A stretch of 64,000 bases of DNA, from NCBI GenBank assembly GCA_903859815.1, contig CAIOOA010000067.1:62001-126000 (forward strand), read 5' to 3'. A program made the translations under genes and the position numbers. Below, piece after piece: positions 39,027-50,639 of the stretch. Below the pieces are notes generated by a model. It saw only the letters and a list, made by a program, of their open reading frames with translations, was not told the DNA's origin and did not search any database. The DNA comes from an uncultured Methylococcaceae bacterium (GTDB lineage: Bacteria > Pseudomonadota > Gammaproteobacteria > Methylococcales > Methylococcaceae). How positions within the stretch are numbered: position 1 is the stretch's first letter; each line of letters opens with the position of its first letter.

Positions 39027-41852
39027 TCACAGCGCCTTGATTTTTTCAGCCTGCTCCGTCATTTGGCGCAACCCCGATTGCAAGTCTGCCAATTTAGCCT
39101 GCTCCTTTGCCACGACTTGCGCAGGGGCCTTGCCGATGAATGTCGGGTCATTGAGCTTAGCCTCCACCCGTGGCAATTCTTTCTCGATACGTTGGATTTC
39201 CTTGGCGAGCCTAGCCAATTCCGCCTCTTTGTCAATCAAACCCTTCATCGGAATCATGATGCGCATGTCTCCTAGCAGGGCTATCGCAGATTCGGGTGCG
39301 TCTTCCCCCGTTTCCAGCCAGACAATGTCGCTTAACCGACCTAAACGAACCAGCAGTTCCCGACTGTCCTCCAGCCACTGCCTGTCCGTAGGCTGACCAT
39401 TTTGCAATATCACCGGCAAAGGTTTGCCGGGGGGAATGTTCATTTCGCCACGGATTCTTCGAACCCCAAGCAAAAAGTTCATCACCCATTCCATTTCACG
39501 CTCGGAATGAACATCTACGCGGTCCGAGACAGCCTGAGGATAAGGCTGGGTCATCACGGTAGCCCCTTTTCGACCGACCAAGGGCGAGGTACGCTGCCAA
39601 ATTTCTTCGGTGATAAATGGCATCAACGGATGGGCTAGACGAAGCACGCATTCCAATACCTCCACCAAAGTTTCACGGGTTCCACGCTGCTTCGCGTCGT
39701 CATCACTCTGCAAATTTATTTTCGCCGCTTCAAGATACCAGTCACAATATTCGTTCCAAACGAATTCGTAGATGGCTTGCGCCGCCAAATCCAAGCGATA
39801 GGACTCGATGGACTCCCGCACTTTACTGATGGTGCCATGCAGTCGGCTTTGAATCCAACGGTCGGGCAAACTGTAAGTACGGGGAAGATCATTAAGCCCG
39901 GTGTCCAGACCTTCGGTGTTCATCAGCACGTAGCGGGCGGCATTCCACAATTTGTTGCAAAAATTTCGATAGCCCTCAACTCGCCCCATGTCAAATTTGA
40001 TGTCACGCCCAGTGGAGGCCAATGACGCAAAGGTAAAGCGAAGTGCGTCACAACCGTAAGCCGCAATGCCTGTCGGGAATTCCTTGCGGGTGCGGGCTTC
40101 GATCTTTTGAGCCATCTGCGGCTGCATCAACCCGGCGGTGCGCTTTTGCACCAAATCCTCCAAACTGATCCCATCAATAATATCCAAAGGGTCAAGCACA
40201 TTGCCCTTGGATTTGGACATCTTCTGACCTTCGGCATCGCGCACCAAACCATGCACATATACCGTCTTAAACGGAACCTGTGCCGACCCGTCAGGGTGCT
40301 TGACCAAATGCATGGTCATCATGATCATCCGGGCAACCCAGAAGAAAATAATGTCGAAACCTGTGACCAACACATCGGTGGGATGGAAAGTCTTTAGCTC
40401 CGGTGTTGGCTCAGGCCAGCCCAAGGTCGAGAATGTCCAGAGGCCGGAAGAGAACCAAGTGTCCAACACATCTTCGTCTTGACGCAGTTCAGCATCATCA
40501 CCCAAACTGTATTTTTCGCGCACTTCAGCCTCATTGCGGCCTACGTACACATTGCCATGGAGGTCATACCACGCCGGAATTCGATGACCCCACCACAATT
40601 GGCGGGAAATGCACCAATCTTGAATGTCACGCATCCAAGCGAAATAAAGGTTCTCATATTGCTGTGGCACGAAGCGGATGCGCCCGTCCTCCACAGCCTT
40701 GATGGCGGGTTCGGCCAACACTTTGGCATTGACATACCACTGGTCTGTCAACCAAGGCTCCACCACCACGCCAGAGCGGTCACCTCGCGGCACCTTCAAG
40801 GTGTGCGGTTCAATCTTTTCCAACAAGCCCAGACCATCCAACTCCGCGATGATCATTTTCCGAGCATCGAAGCGATCCAAACCGGCATAGGCGGTGGGAG
40901 CCATTTCACCATGGGCAGCCGCATAGCCTTCGAAGGTCAACACGGTGAACTCATGCAAAATGCGAGCGTCACGATCCAATACATTGAGCAATGGCAAATT
41001 ATGGCGTTTGCCCATTTCATAATCGTTGAAGTCATGGGCAGGCGTGATTTTTACGCATCCCGTGCCGAACTCGGGGTCCACGTAGTCGTCGGCAATAATG
41101 GGTATTTTCCGTCCGGTAATGGGCAGGTCAACGGTTTTGCCAATCAAATGTTGGTAACGACCATCCTCGGGGTGTATCGCCACAGCGGTGTCGCCTAACA
41201 TGGTTTCCGGTCGGGTGGTGGCCACGACTAAAAAACCAGAACCATCGGACAAGGGGTAGCGCAAGTGCCACAACGAGCCTTTTTCCTCCTCGCTGGCGAC
41301 CTCCAAGTCAGAAATGGCTGTGTGCAATTTTGGGTCCCAGTTGACGAGACGCTTGCCACGGTAGATTAAGCCATCGTCATACAAACGGACAAATGCCTCC
41401 TGCACGGCGCGGGACAAGCCTTCATCCATCGTGAACCGCTCCCGCTGCCAATCCACCGATGAACCCAGCCTACGCAGTTGCCGGGTGATGGTTCCGCCTG
41501 ACTCGGCCTTCCATTCCCAGACCTTTGCCAAAAACTTCTCGCGGCCCAAGTCGTGCCGGGTGATGTGCTGGGCGGCGAGTTGACGCTCGACCACCATCTG
41601 GGTTGCTATGCCAGCATGGTCCGTACCCACCTGCCATAAGGTGTCGTGACCATCCATTCGACGATAGCGCACCAAGGCATCCATGACGGTGTTGTTGAAA
41701 CCATGCCCCATGTGTAGGCTACCGGTGACATTGGGCGGCGGGATCATAATGCAAAAAGGGACACCCGAGCCGGAGGCGGCAAACCAACCCTCCTTTTCCC
41801 AATTTTGATAAGTACGTTGTTCGATAGCTTGAGGATCGTATGTTTTTTCCAT
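39027..41852 (-). CDS. valS: Valyl-tRNA synthetase
   Basis: This 941-residue class I synthetase charges tRNA-Val. The HIGH-type motif is [15 protein letters not shown] (about 33-47) and the KMSKS motif is KMSKSKGN. The editing domain is present ([14 protein letters not shown]) and the C-terminal coiled coil ([17 protein letters not shown]...) is intact. Start at 41852 gives [15 protein letters not shown], a standard N-terminus; the open frame extends 51 nt further upstream using TTG. Essential housekeeping gene with normal length. Confidence 0.97.
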   Translation of the reverse strand: MEKTYDPQAIEQRTYQNWEKEGWFAASGSGVPFCIMIPPPNVTGSLHMGHGFNNTVMDALVRYRRMDGHDTLWQVGTDHAGIATQMVVERQLAAQHITRHDLGREKFLAKVWEWKAESGGTITRQLRRLGSSVDWQRERFTMDEGLSRAVQEAFVRLYDDGLIYRGKRLVNWDPKLHTAISDLEVASEEEKGSLWHLRYPLSDGSGFLVVATTRPETMLGDTAVAIHPEDGRYQHLIGKTVDLPITGRKIPIIADDYVDPEFGTGCVKITPAHDFNDYEMGKRHNLPLLNVLDRDARILHEFTVLTFEGYAAAHGEMAPTAYAGLDRFDARKMIIAELDGLGLLEKIEPHTLKVPRGDRSGVVVEPWLTDQWYVNAKVLAEPAIKAVEDGRIRFVPQQYENLYFAWMRDIQDWCISRQLWWGHRIPAWYDLHGNVYVGRNEAEVREKYSLGDDAELRQDEDVLDTWFSSGLWTFSTLGWPEPTPELKTFHPTDVLVTGFDIIFFWVARMIMMTMHLVKHPDGSAQVPFKTVYVHGLVRDAEGQKMSKSKGNVLDPLDIIDGISLEDLVQKRTAGLMQPQMAQKIEARTRKEFPTGIAAYGCDALRFTFASLASTGRDIKFDMGRVEGYRNFCNKLWNAARYVLMNTEGLDTGLNDLPRTYSLPDRWIQSRLHGTISKVRESIESYRLDLAAQAIYEFVWNEYCDWYLEAAKINLQSDDDAKQRGTRETLVEVLECVLRLAHPLMPFITEEIWQRTSPLVGRKGATVMTQPYPQAVSDRVDVHSEREMEWVMNFLLGVRRIRGEMNIPPGKPLPVILQNGQPTDRQWLEDSRELLVRLGRLSDIVWLETGEDAPESAIALLGDMRIMIPMKGLIDKEAELARLAKEIQRIEKELPRVEAKLNDPTFIGKAPAQVVAKEQAKLADLQSGLRQMTEQAEKIKAL

Positions 41853-42013
41853 GATAGTACATTGGTTTGAGGGCTGCCCATTGCAAAATCTAGTTGGGGG
41901 CAAACCGGAATTATACCTTCAGAAGATCAGAGCTTATTCACGAAAAGACAACTCATGGATAACCAAATTGTAAGGAATGCTAGAACGGGAAATTATTCAT
42001 GCCTTAGGCGAAA

Positions 42014-42697
42014 TCAGCTATCCTCTTCATAGCTACTTACCAACAGCTTAGGTGAAGAAAAACTCTGGGAAAGCCGCTTAATGCGCATATTGGTTTGCCA
42101 CCAGTAACCCCCCAGCATAAAACCGACAAATCCGCATGAGGCTATGCCAAGATAGAGCAGTCGCTTCATCTGCGAAACTTCGTACAGCAAATCGGCACTG
42201 GATGTGGAATTTTGTGTGCCAGGGGTGATTTGATACCGAGCATGATCCAGCCGTGAGGTATCGGTGAGATTCCCCCCCTTTCCTACAGAATATTTCTCCA
42301 ACAGTTGAACTTCGCCCTTTAATTCTTCCAAGGTTTTAATTTCCTGTACACCGACAGTGCCGTCGGCGACATTCTTCTCTAGGGTTTTCAGCCGAGTTTC
42401 AACTGAATCGGCGACAAATGCAGTCATCCTATCCTGCAAAGCTTCAAGTTTTTGATTGTATTGGCGAATTTTCACCGAATCCTTGTCCTCGACACTCGCC
42501 ACATTCATTTGGAAACGTTCCAGAATTTGACTTGTATTCAGCCATAAATACAGGCTGGTCACCAACATCAAGGCCATCAATGCCAACACCCAGTAACGTG
42601 CACGGTTCAATGACGATTCGGTCATATCATGCCTTGGCAAGCGATCACGGCGGATAATTTCCACCATTGGACGGTCATAATGATTATGGTCTTGCAT
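42014..42697 (-). CDS. Two-TM protein with periplasmic coiled coil, function unknown
   Basis: This 227-residue protein has a short cytoplasmic N-terminus, a TM helix (about 35-56), a central charged coiled coil (about 60-135), a Ser/Thr-rich linker and a second TM (about 183-202) followed by a positively charged tail. The layout resembles membrane-anchored coiled-coil or sensor-like proteins, but I do not recognise the family. Start at 42697 follows GAGGAAAAGA; an upstream TTG is possible. It precedes valS by about 160 nt on the same strand. Confidence 0.75.
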   Translation of the reverse strand: MQDHNHYDRPMVEIIRRDRLPRHDMTESSLNRARYWVLALMALMLVTSLYLWLNTSQILERFQMNVASVEDKDSVKIRQYNQKLEALQDRMTAFVADSVETRLKTLEKNVADGTVGVQEIKTLEELKGEVQLLEKYSVGKGGNLTDTSRLDHARYQITPGTQNSTSSADLLYEVSQMKRLLYLGIASCGFVGFMLGGYWWQTNMRIKRLSQSFSSPKLLVSSYEEDS

Positions 42698-43054
42698 TCT
42701 TTTCCTCAATAGCGATAACCATGCTCTGAATCTTGAATATCTCCAACCACAAAGAGTGCCCGCTCAATGAGGGAGCATCCGTCTGGAGTTGACAGGTACT
42801 AAGGTTCGGAGCCAATAAATGATACTTAACAGAACAATGAGGCAATGGTGCAAACACAAACGCCTCTGGCACGATTGACCTAGCAGTCAGGCCAACGCTA
42901 TGCCTGACTTACTGCCATGTGCATCCCAATGATAAACAAGCTAACGCGGAATGATAACGATGCCGACCTACCTTCGTCAAATTTAAACTTGCCTAATGGA
43001 ATCCCCACCTCAACTGCTTGCCTTTTGGGGGAATCAGCTAGGCCAAAACACCTA
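42698..43054. other. Intergenic region between the two-TM protein and pdxJ
   Basis: About 357 bases without a gene I can support. It contains one perfect 8-bp hairpin (listed separately) and the promoter of the two-TM gene. acpS, which often follows pdxJ, is not present. Confidence 0.4.
42885..42909. terminator. 8-bp inverted repeat downstream of pdxJ
   Basis: AGTCAGGC (42885-42892) and GCCTGACT (42902-42909) pair perfectly around a 9-nt loop. It is about 145 nt downstream of pdxJ on the minus strand, where the 10-kb block ends. No U-tract follows, so termination is not certain. Confidence 0.35.
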
Positions 43055-43801
43055 TCAAACTGCTGCCCGACTCGACAACATAATGGCCTTCAGATCAGCC
43101 ACAGCCCTCTCCAAGCCTGTGAACACTGCCCGGGCGATAATGGCATGACCAATGTTTAATTCGCGTATGACTGGGATACGGCAAATTTGACCGACATTGT
43201 GGTAATTCAAACCGTGCCCCGCATTGACCCGCAAGCCTAATGCATCAGCCTGACCGGCCGATAGACGAAGGCGTTCTAGCTCCTTCTCCATAGTTTGTGG
43301 GCTTTCAGCATCGGCATAATGACCTGTATGCAATTCAATGACAGGCGCCCCGCTTTTTGCCGCTGCTTCGATTTGCCTAGGGTCCGCATCAATAAACAGC
43401 GACACTTCAATGCCGGCTTCGCCGAGTGATTGGCTGGCGGCTTGTATGCGCTGAAAATTGCCAACGACATCCAAGCCGCCTTCGGTAGTCAACTCTTCCC
43501 TGCGCTCCGGCACCAAGCAACAAGCACCTGGCCGCACACGCCGGGCAATCGCAACCATTTCATCGGTCACTGCCATTTCCAAATTTAACCGAGTGTTAAG
43601 CATTTGTTTTAACAGGTCGATGTCACGATCCTGTATGTGCCGGCGGTCTTCCCGCAAATGGGCAGTGATACCGTCCGCCCCTGCCTGCTCGGCTAACAAG
43701 GCGGCCAAAACCACTTCCGGGTAACGGGTTCCCCTCGCTTGTCGCAAGGTTGCAATATGATCTATGTTTACACCTAGCGTGATGGCTTGTTTTTCTTTCA
43801 T
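43055..43801 (-). CDS. pdxJ: Pyridoxine 5'-phosphate synthase PdxJ
   Basis: This 248-residue TIM-barrel enzyme condenses 1-deoxyxylulose 5-phosphate with 3-amino-2-oxopropyl phosphate in vitamin B6 synthesis. Family motifs are clear: [16 protein letters not shown] (residues 9-24), [16 protein letters not shown] and the active-site Glu in [10 protein letters not shown]. It lies 39 nt after recO, the conserved gammaproteobacterial position. Confidence 0.97.
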   Translation of the reverse strand: MKEKQAITLGVNIDHIATLRQARGTRYPEVVLAALLAEQAGADGITAHLREDRRHIQDRDIDLLKQMLNTRLNLEMAVTDEMVAIARRVRPGACCLVPERREELTTEGGLDVVGNFQRIQAASQSLGEAGIEVSLFIDADPRQIEAAAKSGAPVIELHTGHYADAESPQTMEKELERLRLSAGQADALGLRVNAGHGLNYHNVGQICRIPVIRELNIGHAIIARAVFTGLERAVADLKAIMLSSRAAV

Positions 43802-43840
43802 GTTGTTGGGTAAATACTAACGGACTGGATATAAGGTACA

Positions 43841-44557
43841 CTACTTTGGCAATACGCTGTATTTAAACAAATCACGGCTTTTCAAGGGCCTACCCCCCAA
43901 ATAGTGGTGAATGACCCGGCGTAACAGACGCTTGGCATCCAAAATCTCTTGTTCCCCGGACAGATAGCCGTCGCGCAAGCCCAGCAAAGCCGAACCTAAC
44001 AGACCCACTTCGCCATGCTTGCACTCCACCGGGCCAAGCTCGATCCGGTAATCATAATGACCATTGGGTTTGATTGAGGCACCGCTTTCCGCGTCATAGT
44101 CAAGTATGAGCCCATAGCCCAATTCCTCCAATAAAGCCAGCTCAAAAAAACGTAGGCTTTCGTCCATGCGTTCGCCACTCGCCAGACGATTTAAGGTTTT
44201 TTCATAATACTCGAAAATCTGGGGAAGAGGATCATGCGTAGGCAGTAACTTCACCAATAACTCGTTCAGGTAAAACCCGCAAAACAAATACTTGCCTGCC
44301 AGATCAAAACCCTGTCCTCTCACATCGGAAGCAGTCAATACTGCCGGTTCCCCGCGTATCGTCCATGCCAAGCTTAACGGCAAAAATGGCTGCAATACAC
44401 CGGCCTGTCCGTTTTTGCCTCGCATCGCACCCTTGGCGATAAGCCTGATACAGCCATGTTCACGGGTGAAAACATCGAGCAATAGGCTTGTTTCACGAAA
44501 TTTTCTACGATGAAGCAGAAAGGCATCCTTTAGGCCGTGACGATCAGACGGAACCAT
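43841..44557 (-). CDS. recO: DNA repair protein RecO
   Basis: This 238-residue protein has an N-terminal OB-fold (FLLHRRKFRETSLLLDVFTREHG, residues 13-35) and a helical C-terminal part, the standard RecO layout for loading RecA onto SSB-coated DNA with RecR. No zinc cysteines are visible, as usual in this group. It lies 4 nt after era. Confidence 0.93.
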   Translation of the reverse strand: MVPSDRHGLKDAFLLHRRKFRETSLLLDVFTREHGCIRLIAKGAMRGKNGQAGVLQPFLPLSLAWTIRGEPAVLTASDVRGQGFDLAGKYLFCGFYLNELLVKLLPTHDPLPQIFEYYEKTLNRLASGERMDESLRFFELALLEELGYGLILDYDAESGASIKPNGHYDYRIELGPVECKHGEVGLLGSALLGLRDGYLSGEQEILDAKRLLRRVIHHYLGGRPLKSRDLFKYSVLPK

Positions 44558-44561
44558 CCCT

Positions 44562-45443
44562 TCACTCGTTGTATCCCAAGCTCTGCATGGCTGTTTCGTT
44601 GTCCGACCAACCCTTCTTCACCTTCACCCAAAGGTTTAAGTAAATTTTGCCTTCAAACATTTTTTCCATTTCCTCTCGTGCGCGTTGCCCAACCTTTTTC
44701 AGGACCTCTCCATTTTTACCGATGACAATTGCCTTTTGACCCTCTCGCTCCACCCAGATAATGGCATGGATGCGGGTGAGTTCATTTTCTTCCTTAAACT
44801 GTTCAATTTGCACGGTAAGAGCGTGAGGCACTTCTTGCCCCAAGCTGCGAATCAATTTTTCGCGTATTATTTCAGCAGCGAAAAAACGCTCGGACCGGTC
44901 GGTGATTTGATCTTCGGGGTAAATGAATTCCCCCTCAGGCAGTAGCCCCATGATGATTTCTTCCAAACGATCCAGATTGGTGTTTTTCAAGGCTGCAATA
45001 GGGACAATGGCAGCAAAGTCAAAGCGCCCCGCTGCGTCTTCCAAGAAAGGCAACAAGCTTGACTTGTCCTCGCATTGGTCAATTTTGTTGACAGCCAAAA
45101 TAACCGGGCTATTGGCGTTTCGCAGTTGAGCGAGGATCAATTCATTTTCCTCCTGCCAGCGCCATTGGTCGACCACCCAAACGATCACGTCCACCCCTGC
45201 CAAGGCACTGCTGGCAGTCTTGTTGAGATAACGGTTCATCGCCCGCTTCTGCTCGGAATGGATGCCCGGAGTGTCGACAAAAATTGCTTGACCCGCCTCG
45301 GTCGTCTTAATGCCATGTATACGATGGCGTGTAGTCTGGGGGCGTCTTGATGTAATACACACTTTTTGTCCGACTAAATGGTTCAACAACGTGGATTTAC
45401 CCGCGTTTGGCCTGCCTACCAGCGCAACATACCCAGCCTTCAT
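44562..45443 (-). CDS. era: GTPase Era
   Basis: This 293-residue GTPase supports 16S rRNA maturation and 30S assembly. G1 GRPNAGKST (residues 11-19), G3 DTPG and G4 NKID are present, followed by a C-terminal KH domain (VIGKNGEVLKKVGQRAREEM). The start overlaps the rnc stop by ATGA, the conserved rnc-era arrangement. Confidence 0.97.
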   Translation of the reverse strand: MKAGYVALVGRPNAGKSTLLNHLVGQKVCITSRRPQTTRHRIHGIKTTEAGQAIFVDTPGIHSEQKRAMNRYLNKTASSALAGVDVIVWVVDQWRWQEENELILAQLRNANSPVILAVNKIDQCEDKSSLLPFLEDAAGRFDFAAIVPIAALKNTNLDRLEEIIMGLLPEGEFIYPEDQITDRSERFFAAEIIREKLIRSLGQEVPHALTVQIEQFKEENELTRIHAIIWVEREGQKAIVIGKNGEVLKKVGQRAREEMEKMFEGKIYLNLWVKVKKGWSDNETAMQSLGYNE

Positions 45444-46132
45444 GGTTTTTCGCCCATTTCTTCAGTTAATTTGCCAAGCATTTTTTCTGCCGCTTGCTGT
45501 TCGGCTCTCTTGCGGGACGTTCCCTCACCCACTGCCGTGAGAGACATGAGTTGAATTCTGCATTCGACACGAAAAAACTGATCGTGAGGCTGGCCTTCTT
45601 GGGAAAGAAGCGAGTAAATTGGCAAATCAAAACCCCGGCCTTGCATTAATTCCTGCAAGCGAGTCTTTGGGTCTTTTTGCCAGTTTTCCATGGAAAGCCG
45701 GTCAATGGAGTCGGCAAACTTATCCAATATCCAAGTGCGAGCAAATTCCATGCCTTGATCTTTAAGGATAGCCCCCATAATGGCTTCAACCGCATCAGAC
45801 AAAATGGAATCACGTCGGTAACCGCCGCTTTTCAATTCGCCCGACCCAAGGATCAGGTATTCTCCCACATTTAATTGTCTAGCCAATTGAGCAAGAGCAG
45901 TCTGATTGACGAGGATGGACCTCAGCCGACTGAGTACGCCTTCATCGGCTGTGGAGAACTTTTCATACAAGCATTCGGCAATGACAAATCCTAAAACTGA
46001 ATCCCCCAAAAACTCCAAACGCTCGTTGTTCCTGCTATCGGCACTGCGATGTGTCAATGCCCTTCGGAAAAGTTCTGGATTGTTGAATTTTAACCCTAAC
46101 TTTTTTGCCAATACCTCCGGGTTTCCGGTCAA
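45440..46132 (-). CDS. rnc: Ribonuclease III
   Basis: This 230-residue double-strand-specific RNase has the signature NERLEFLGDSVLGFVIAE (about residues 35-52) with metal-binding Glu/Asp, and a C-terminal dsRNA-binding domain (DPKTRLQELMQGRG...). It processes rRNA precursors. It overlaps DUF4845 upstream by ATGA and era downstream by ATGA. Confidence 0.97.
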   Translation of the reverse strand: MTGNPEVLAKKLGLKFNNPELFRRALTHRSADSRNNERLEFLGDSVLGFVIAECLYEKFSTADEGVLSRLRSILVNQTALAQLARQLNVGEYLILGSGELKSGGYRRDSILSDAVEAIMGAILKDQGMEFARTWILDKFADSIDRLSMENWQKDPKTRLQELMQGRGFDLPIYSLLSQEGQPHDQFFRVECRIQLMSLTAVGEGTSRKRAEQQAAEKMLGKLTEEMGEKP

Positions 46133-46512
46133 TTCGAATCACCCGCCGATATGGAATCGTTAAACTTAATCAATGCGCTCATATTACCCATGATCGGCTT
46201 TTCCACTTCATAAACGACTTGGATCGTAACCACTCCATTCTTTTTCTCGATAAATACGTTATTCTCCGCACTCAGATCATTGACTGAATTGATATCCCAT
46301 CTTTTTTGCAACATTTTTCTAATCTCGGATGCGGGTTTTTCAGCCAAGCCAGATTCGTTGCTAAGGCCATCCAGAGTTGACTTGACCTTCATATGATCCA
46401 AATATACAGGCACTAGTTGGAGCATCATCAAAATCATAAATCCAGCGACCACAAAAACTGTCAAGAAGCTGATGAGTGTCATGCCGCTCTGGCGAGGTGA
46501 CATTTGATTCAT
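46129..46512 (-). CDS. DUF4845 family membrane protein
   Basis: This 127-residue protein has one N-terminal TM helix (about residues 10-31, with the SGMTLISFL start resembling a prepilin-like signal) and a small periplasmic domain ending VTIQVVYEVEKPIMGN. DUF4845 genes sit between lepB and rnc in beta- and gammaproteobacteria, as here. Function is unknown. Confidence 0.85.
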   Translation of the reverse strand: MNQMSPRQSGMTLISFLTVFVVAGFMILMMLQLVPVYLDHMKVKSTLDGLSNESGLAEKPASEIRKMLQKRWDINSVNDLSAENNVFIEKKNGVVTIQVVYEVEKPIMGNMSALIKFNDSISAGDSN

Positions 46513-46536
46513 GGTCCTATCCCCCTGTCAATTAAA

Positions 46537-47337
46537 TTACTTCAAGTGATTTCCAATTCGGGAAAAATCAATGGGGAAGCCGTCAAGCTCCCAGTCGAAA
46601 CTCATCCATCTGAAAAAGGCCCTACCCACTAGATTGGCTTCAGGCACAAACCCCCAAAAACGACTATCGTTACTATTGTCACGATTGTCTCCCATGACAA
46701 AATAATGGCCTTCTGGAACTATAATTCCCTCTGGCTTGACAAACCTACCCGGCATGGCGGGTTGGCTTTCACGGATCAATATGTCGTGGCTAACGGTATC
46801 CAAATCTTCGGTCAGTAAGGTGGAGCCAGTACTATCTCTTCCCTTGCCGACGCCTTGGTAGACGGCCAGAGGGGTTTGCTTGATGGGATTGCCATTGACG
46901 ATTATCTTTTTATCGACATATTGAATCTTGTCGCCCGGCAAACCTATGACTCGTTTAATATAATCGACGGATGGGTCGTTAGGGAACCTAAAAACCACAA
47001 TGTCACCCCGCTTAGGCAGTCCATTCTCGATAATTTTCGTATGCAGGACGGGCAACCGGACACCGTAGGTGAACTTGTTGACTAAGATAAAGTCCCCAAC
47101 CAGCAGGGTTGGCATCATCGAACCCGATGGGATTCGAAACGGCTCCACCAAAAATGAACGCAACAGCAACACAATGAATATGACCGGGAAAAATGAACGC
47201 GCATACTCAACTGGCCAAGGCTCGACATACTCGCTTTCGGAAGTAGGGTTGAATTTTAGATAAATCGCCCAAACAAGCCATATCAGACCTGTCACTATGC
47301 TTGCTGCAACCAAGAAAAACTCGAAATCATAATCCAT
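46537..47337 (-). CDS. lepB: Signal peptidase I
   Basis: This 266-residue protease has two N-terminal TM helices (about 5-27 and 47-64), catalytic Ser in FRIPSGSMMPTLLVGD and the catalytic Lys in VDYIKRVIGLPGD, then GDNRDNSNDSRFWGFV. It cleaves secreted preproteins at the periplasmic face. It sits 3 nt after lepA. Confidence 0.96.
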   Translation of the reverse strand: MDYDFEFFLVAASIVTGLIWLVWAIYLKFNPTSESEYVEPWPVEYARSFFPVIFIVLLLRSFLVEPFRIPSGSMMPTLLVGDFILVNKFTYGVRLPVLHTKIIENGLPKRGDIVVFRFPNDPSVDYIKRVIGLPGDKIQYVDKKIIVNGNPIKQTPLAVYQGVGKGRDSTGSTLLTEDLDTVSHDILIRESQPAMPGRFVKPEGIIVPEGHYFVMGDNRDNSNDSRFWGFVPEANLVGRAFFRWMSFDWELDGFPIDFSRIGNHLK

Positions 47338-47340
47338 GGT

Positions 47341-49143
47341 TTAATCCTTGTTAACCCTGAGAACGGCCAAAAAAGCATCTTGAGGAATATCGACTTTGCC
47401 AACTTGCTTCATGCGTTTTTTACCTGCCTTCTGCTTTTCCAATAGTTTTTTCTTTCGCGTTGTGTCACCACCATAACATTTTGCCAATACATTCTTGCTC
47501 ATAGCCTTGACAGTCGAGCGGGCAATAATTTTGGCGCCAATTGCGGCCTGAATGGCCACTTCAAACATCTGGCGGGGTATGAGGTCTTTCATTTTCTCGA
47601 CCAAATCCCGGCCCCTACTTTGGCTTATATCCCTATGAACAATTAGAGAAAGGGCATCGACCCTTTCTCCGTTAATCAAAATATCCACTTTGACCAATGG
47701 GGCAGACTGGAAGCGTAAAAATTCATAGTCAAACGAGGCAAAACCCCGACTTACCGATTTAAGGCGGTCAAAGAAATCCAACACCACTTCACTTAAAGGC
47801 AGCTCGAAGCTAAGCGCAACCTGACTGCCCATGAATTGCATTTTCTTCTGCACCCCGCGCTTTTCGATGCATAAGCCGATCACCGCCCCTAGGTAGTCTT
47901 GCGGCACCAAAATATTGGCTTGAATGATCGGTTCCAGTATATCCTCAATTTCGTGAGGCGGGGGCAGTTTGGAGGGGTTGTCAATCTGGATGGTTTCACC
48001 CTTGGAGTTGATTACCTCATATATCACAGTCGGAGCGGAGGTGATCAAGTCCAAGTCATATTCCCGCTCCAAGCGTTCTTGGATGATTTCCATGTGCAAC
48101 ATGCCTAGAAAACCAATCCGAAAACCAAAGCCCAGCGCTTGTGAAGTTTCCGGCTCGTATTGCAGGGCCGCATCATTCAGGTTCAGCTTGCTCAGAGCCT
48201 CGCGTAGATTTTCGTAGTCTTCCGCTTCAATGGGGAATATCCCTGCGAACACACGAGGCTGCACCTTTTGGAAACCCGGCAATGAATCCGGCGAAGGGTT
48301 GTCAGTCGTAGTGATCGTATCGCCGACCGGGGCACCAAAAATGTCTTTAATTGAGGCCACCATGAACCCAACCTCGCCAGGGCCTAAGACTTTCTTTTCC
48401 AGCCGTTTCGGCGTGAACACACCCACTTGATCGACCAGATGGCTCTTGCCAGTCGACATCACGGTTATTTTTTGCTTTTTGTATAGCGTGCCATTCTTCA
48501 CCCTGACCAAAGAAACCACGCCTAGGTAATTATCAAACCACGAATCAATGATCAATGCCTGCAACGGCGCATCCGCATCCCCTTGCGGCGGTGGTATGTG
48601 TTCCACCAACTGCTCCAACACGTCAACGACACCAAACCCCGTTTTCGCGCTAATCCTTACCGCATGTTCAGCCGGTATGCCGATGATCTCCTCAATTTCA
48701 TGAATGACTTTCTCCGGGTCGGCGGAAGGAAGGTCGATTTTGTTCAAAACCGGCAACACTTCCAGTCCCTGCTCCATTGCGGTGTAGCAGTTAGCCACAG
48801 ACTGGGCTTCCACGCCTTGCGCCGCATCCACCACCAACAGTGCGCCTTCACAAGCAGACAAGGAGCGGGAAACCTCGTAGGAGAAATCCACATGCCCCGG
48901 CGTGTCGATGAAGTTCAAATGGTACACTTGGCCGTCCCTGGCTGTGTAATCCAGAGTCACGCTTTGCGCCTTGATGGTGATGCCACGCTCTCGCTCTATA
49001 TCCATGCTGTCAAGCACCTGATTCTCCATCTCGCGGTCACTCAGACCCCCGCAGAGTTGGATAAACCGGTCGGCCAAGGTCGATTTGCCATGGTCGATAT
49101 GGGCTATGATTGAAAAGTTCCTAATTTTTGTTAAATCGGTCAC
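47341..49143 (-). CDS. lepA: Elongation factor 4 (LepA)
   Basis: This 600-residue translational GTPase has G1 AHIDHGKST (residues 14-22), the effector RGITIKAQ, G3 DTPGHVDF, G4 NKIDLP and the LepA-specific C-terminal domain ending [10 protein letters not shown]. It back-translocates or assists stalled ribosomes. Normal length; 3 nt before lepB. Confidence 0.97.
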   Translation of the reverse strand: MTDLTKIRNFSIIAHIDHGKSTLADRFIQLCGGLSDREMENQVLDSMDIERERGITIKAQSVTLDYTARDGQVYHLNFIDTPGHVDFSYEVSRSLSACEGALLVVDAAQGVEAQSVANCYTAMEQGLEVLPVLNKIDLPSADPEKVIHEIEEIIGIPAEHAVRISAKTGFGVVDVLEQLVEHIPPPQGDADAPLQALIIDSWFDNYLGVVSLVRVKNGTLYKKQKITVMSTGKSHLVDQVGVFTPKRLEKKVLGPGEVGFMVASIKDIFGAPVGDTITTTDNPSPDSLPGFQKVQPRVFAGIFPIEAEDYENLREALSKLNLNDAALQYEPETSQALGFGFRIGFLGMLHMEIIQERLEREYDLDLITSAPTVIYEVINSKGETIQIDNPSKLPPPHEIEDILEPIIQANILVPQDYLGAVIGLCIEKRGVQKKMQFMGSQVALSFELPLSEVVLDFFDRLKSVSRGFASFDYEFLRFQSAPLVKVDILINGERVDALSLIVHRDISQSRGRDLVEKMKDLIPRQMFEVAIQAAIGAKIIARSTVKAMSKNVLAKCYGGDTTRKKKLLEKQKAGKKRMKQVGKVDIPQDAFLAVLRVNKD

Positions 49144-49147
49144 GGGT

Positions 49148-50584
49148 TCAGTCTTTTAATTTTAATGCCAGGAACTGCGATCCGCCCCTGCGTTGCACCA
49201 ACATGGCAATGGATTTGCCTTTGGGCAGCCCTTTAACTATTTCATTGAATTGCTTCACATCTTTAATCACTTGGTCTTGGATGCGTAAAATGACATCGCC
49301 ACGGTGTATGCCTGCATCCATGGCGGCACCGGGTTTGATGTCTTGAACTAAGACACCATTTTGTTTGATTTCCAATTGTTCCCTCTGCTCGGCAGTCAGG
49401 CCCGACACGCTAAGCCCCAAACGATCCACCTCTTTGCCGCCCGCTTCAGGTGCAGACGCGATCACTTCATCATCTTCCGGCAACGTGCCAATTTTAACCG
49501 GGATTTCTTTGTTCTGACCTTGGCGTATCACAGTCAATGTGGCATTCTCGCCAATCTTGGTGTTGCCCACCATAGGCGGCAAAGTTGAAGAGGAAACAAT
49601 TTCCTGCTTGTTGTATTCCGTGATAATGTCACCAATCTGGATACCGGCTGATTCAGCCGGGCTCTTCGGCAGGACTTTTGAAACCAATGCACCTTGTGGC
49701 TTTTTCATCCCAAAAGATTCAGCCAGTTCACGGGTGACATCCTGAATTTGCACACCCAGCCATCCCCGGGACACATGCCCACTGGTTTTCAACTGATCCA
49801 CCACTTTCATGGCAACTTCAATCGGGATAGCGAATGAAATCCCCATCGAACCGCCAGTCCGGCTGTAAATTTGGGAATTCACACCCACCACCTGCCCTTC
49901 CATGTTAAACAATGGCCCTCCTGAATTGCCCGGATTGATAGCGACATCCGTTTGAATAAACGGAACATAATTGTCGCTTGGCAAGCTTCGCCCCTTGGCG
50001 CTGACAATGCCGGCAGTCACCGAATGGTCAAAGCCAAAAGGTGAACCTATTGCCAACACCCATGAACCTACTTTCAAATTTTCGGAAGTCCCTAGGTTGA
50101 GGACAGGCAAGCCAGTCGCGTCTATTTTCAACAAGGCAATGTCGCTACGCTTGTCCGAGCCGACTACCTTGGCAACCAATTCCCTTCTATCCTGTAAGCG
50201 TACCACAATTTCATCTGCATCTTTAACAACATGCTGGTTGGTCAGTATGTAGCCATCCGGGGAAATGATAAAACCGGAACCCAAGGACTTCACCTCATTG
50301 GGCTGACCTCCTTCATCTTGTCCACCCGGCCCACCCGGAGGAATTCCTTCACCAAAATGTTTGAGCAATTCATCCAGAGGAATCCCCTCGGGTATGCCTA
50401 GACCTTCCGGCAACTGGGGCTTTTCGCTGGCAGACACCTTCTGCGTCGTGCTGATATTGACCACGGCTGTGTTGTTTTTTTCAACCAGTGAGGTGAAATC
50501 CGGCAAGTCCACAGCAACCGCTAACGAAGGCGCGGTCACTAAGCTTACCAATAATAGCATAAGGGTTTGCATTTTTTTTAACAT
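49148..50584 (-). CDS. degP: Periplasmic serine protease DegP/MucD (DegQ family)
   Basis: This protein of about 478 residues has a signal peptide ([20 protein letters not shown], cleavage near AVA), a trypsin-like domain with His in [11 protein letters not shown], Asp in [11 protein letters not shown] and Ser in [10 protein letters not shown], and two PDZ domains. It degrades and refolds misfolded periplasmic proteins and is a typical sigma-E-regulated gene. Start at 50584 follows GGGAGACCG; a start 21 nt upstream is also open. Position after rseC is as in Pseudomonas mucD. Confidence 0.95.
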   Translation of the reverse strand: MLKKMQTLMLLLVSLVTAPSLAVAVDLPDFTSLVEKNNTAVVNISTTQKVSASEKPQLPEGLGIPEGIPLDELLKHFGEGIPPGGPGGQDEGGQPNEVKSLGSGFIISPDGYILTNQHVVKDADEIVVRLQDRRELVAKVVGSDKRSDIALLKIDATGLPVLNLGTSENLKVGSWVLAIGSPFGFDHSVTAGIVSAKGRSLPSDNYVPFIQTDVAINPGNSGGPLFNMEGQVVGVNSQIYSRTGGSMGISFAIPIEVAMKVVDQLKTSGHVSRGWLGVQIQDVTRELAESFGMKKPQGALVSKVLPKSPAESAGIQIGDIITEYNKQEIVSSSTLPPMVGNTKIGENATLTVIRQGQNKEIPVKIGTLPEDDEVIASAPEAGGKEVDRLGLSVSGLTAEQREQLEIKQNGVLVQDIKPGAAMDAGIHRGDVILRIQDQVIKDVKQFNEIVKGLPKGKSIAMLVQRRGGSQFLALKLKD

Positions 50585-50639
50585 AACGGTCTCCCGAGTC
50601 ATCATTTGACGTAAGGTATATTGGGTAAGGGGATAGGAT

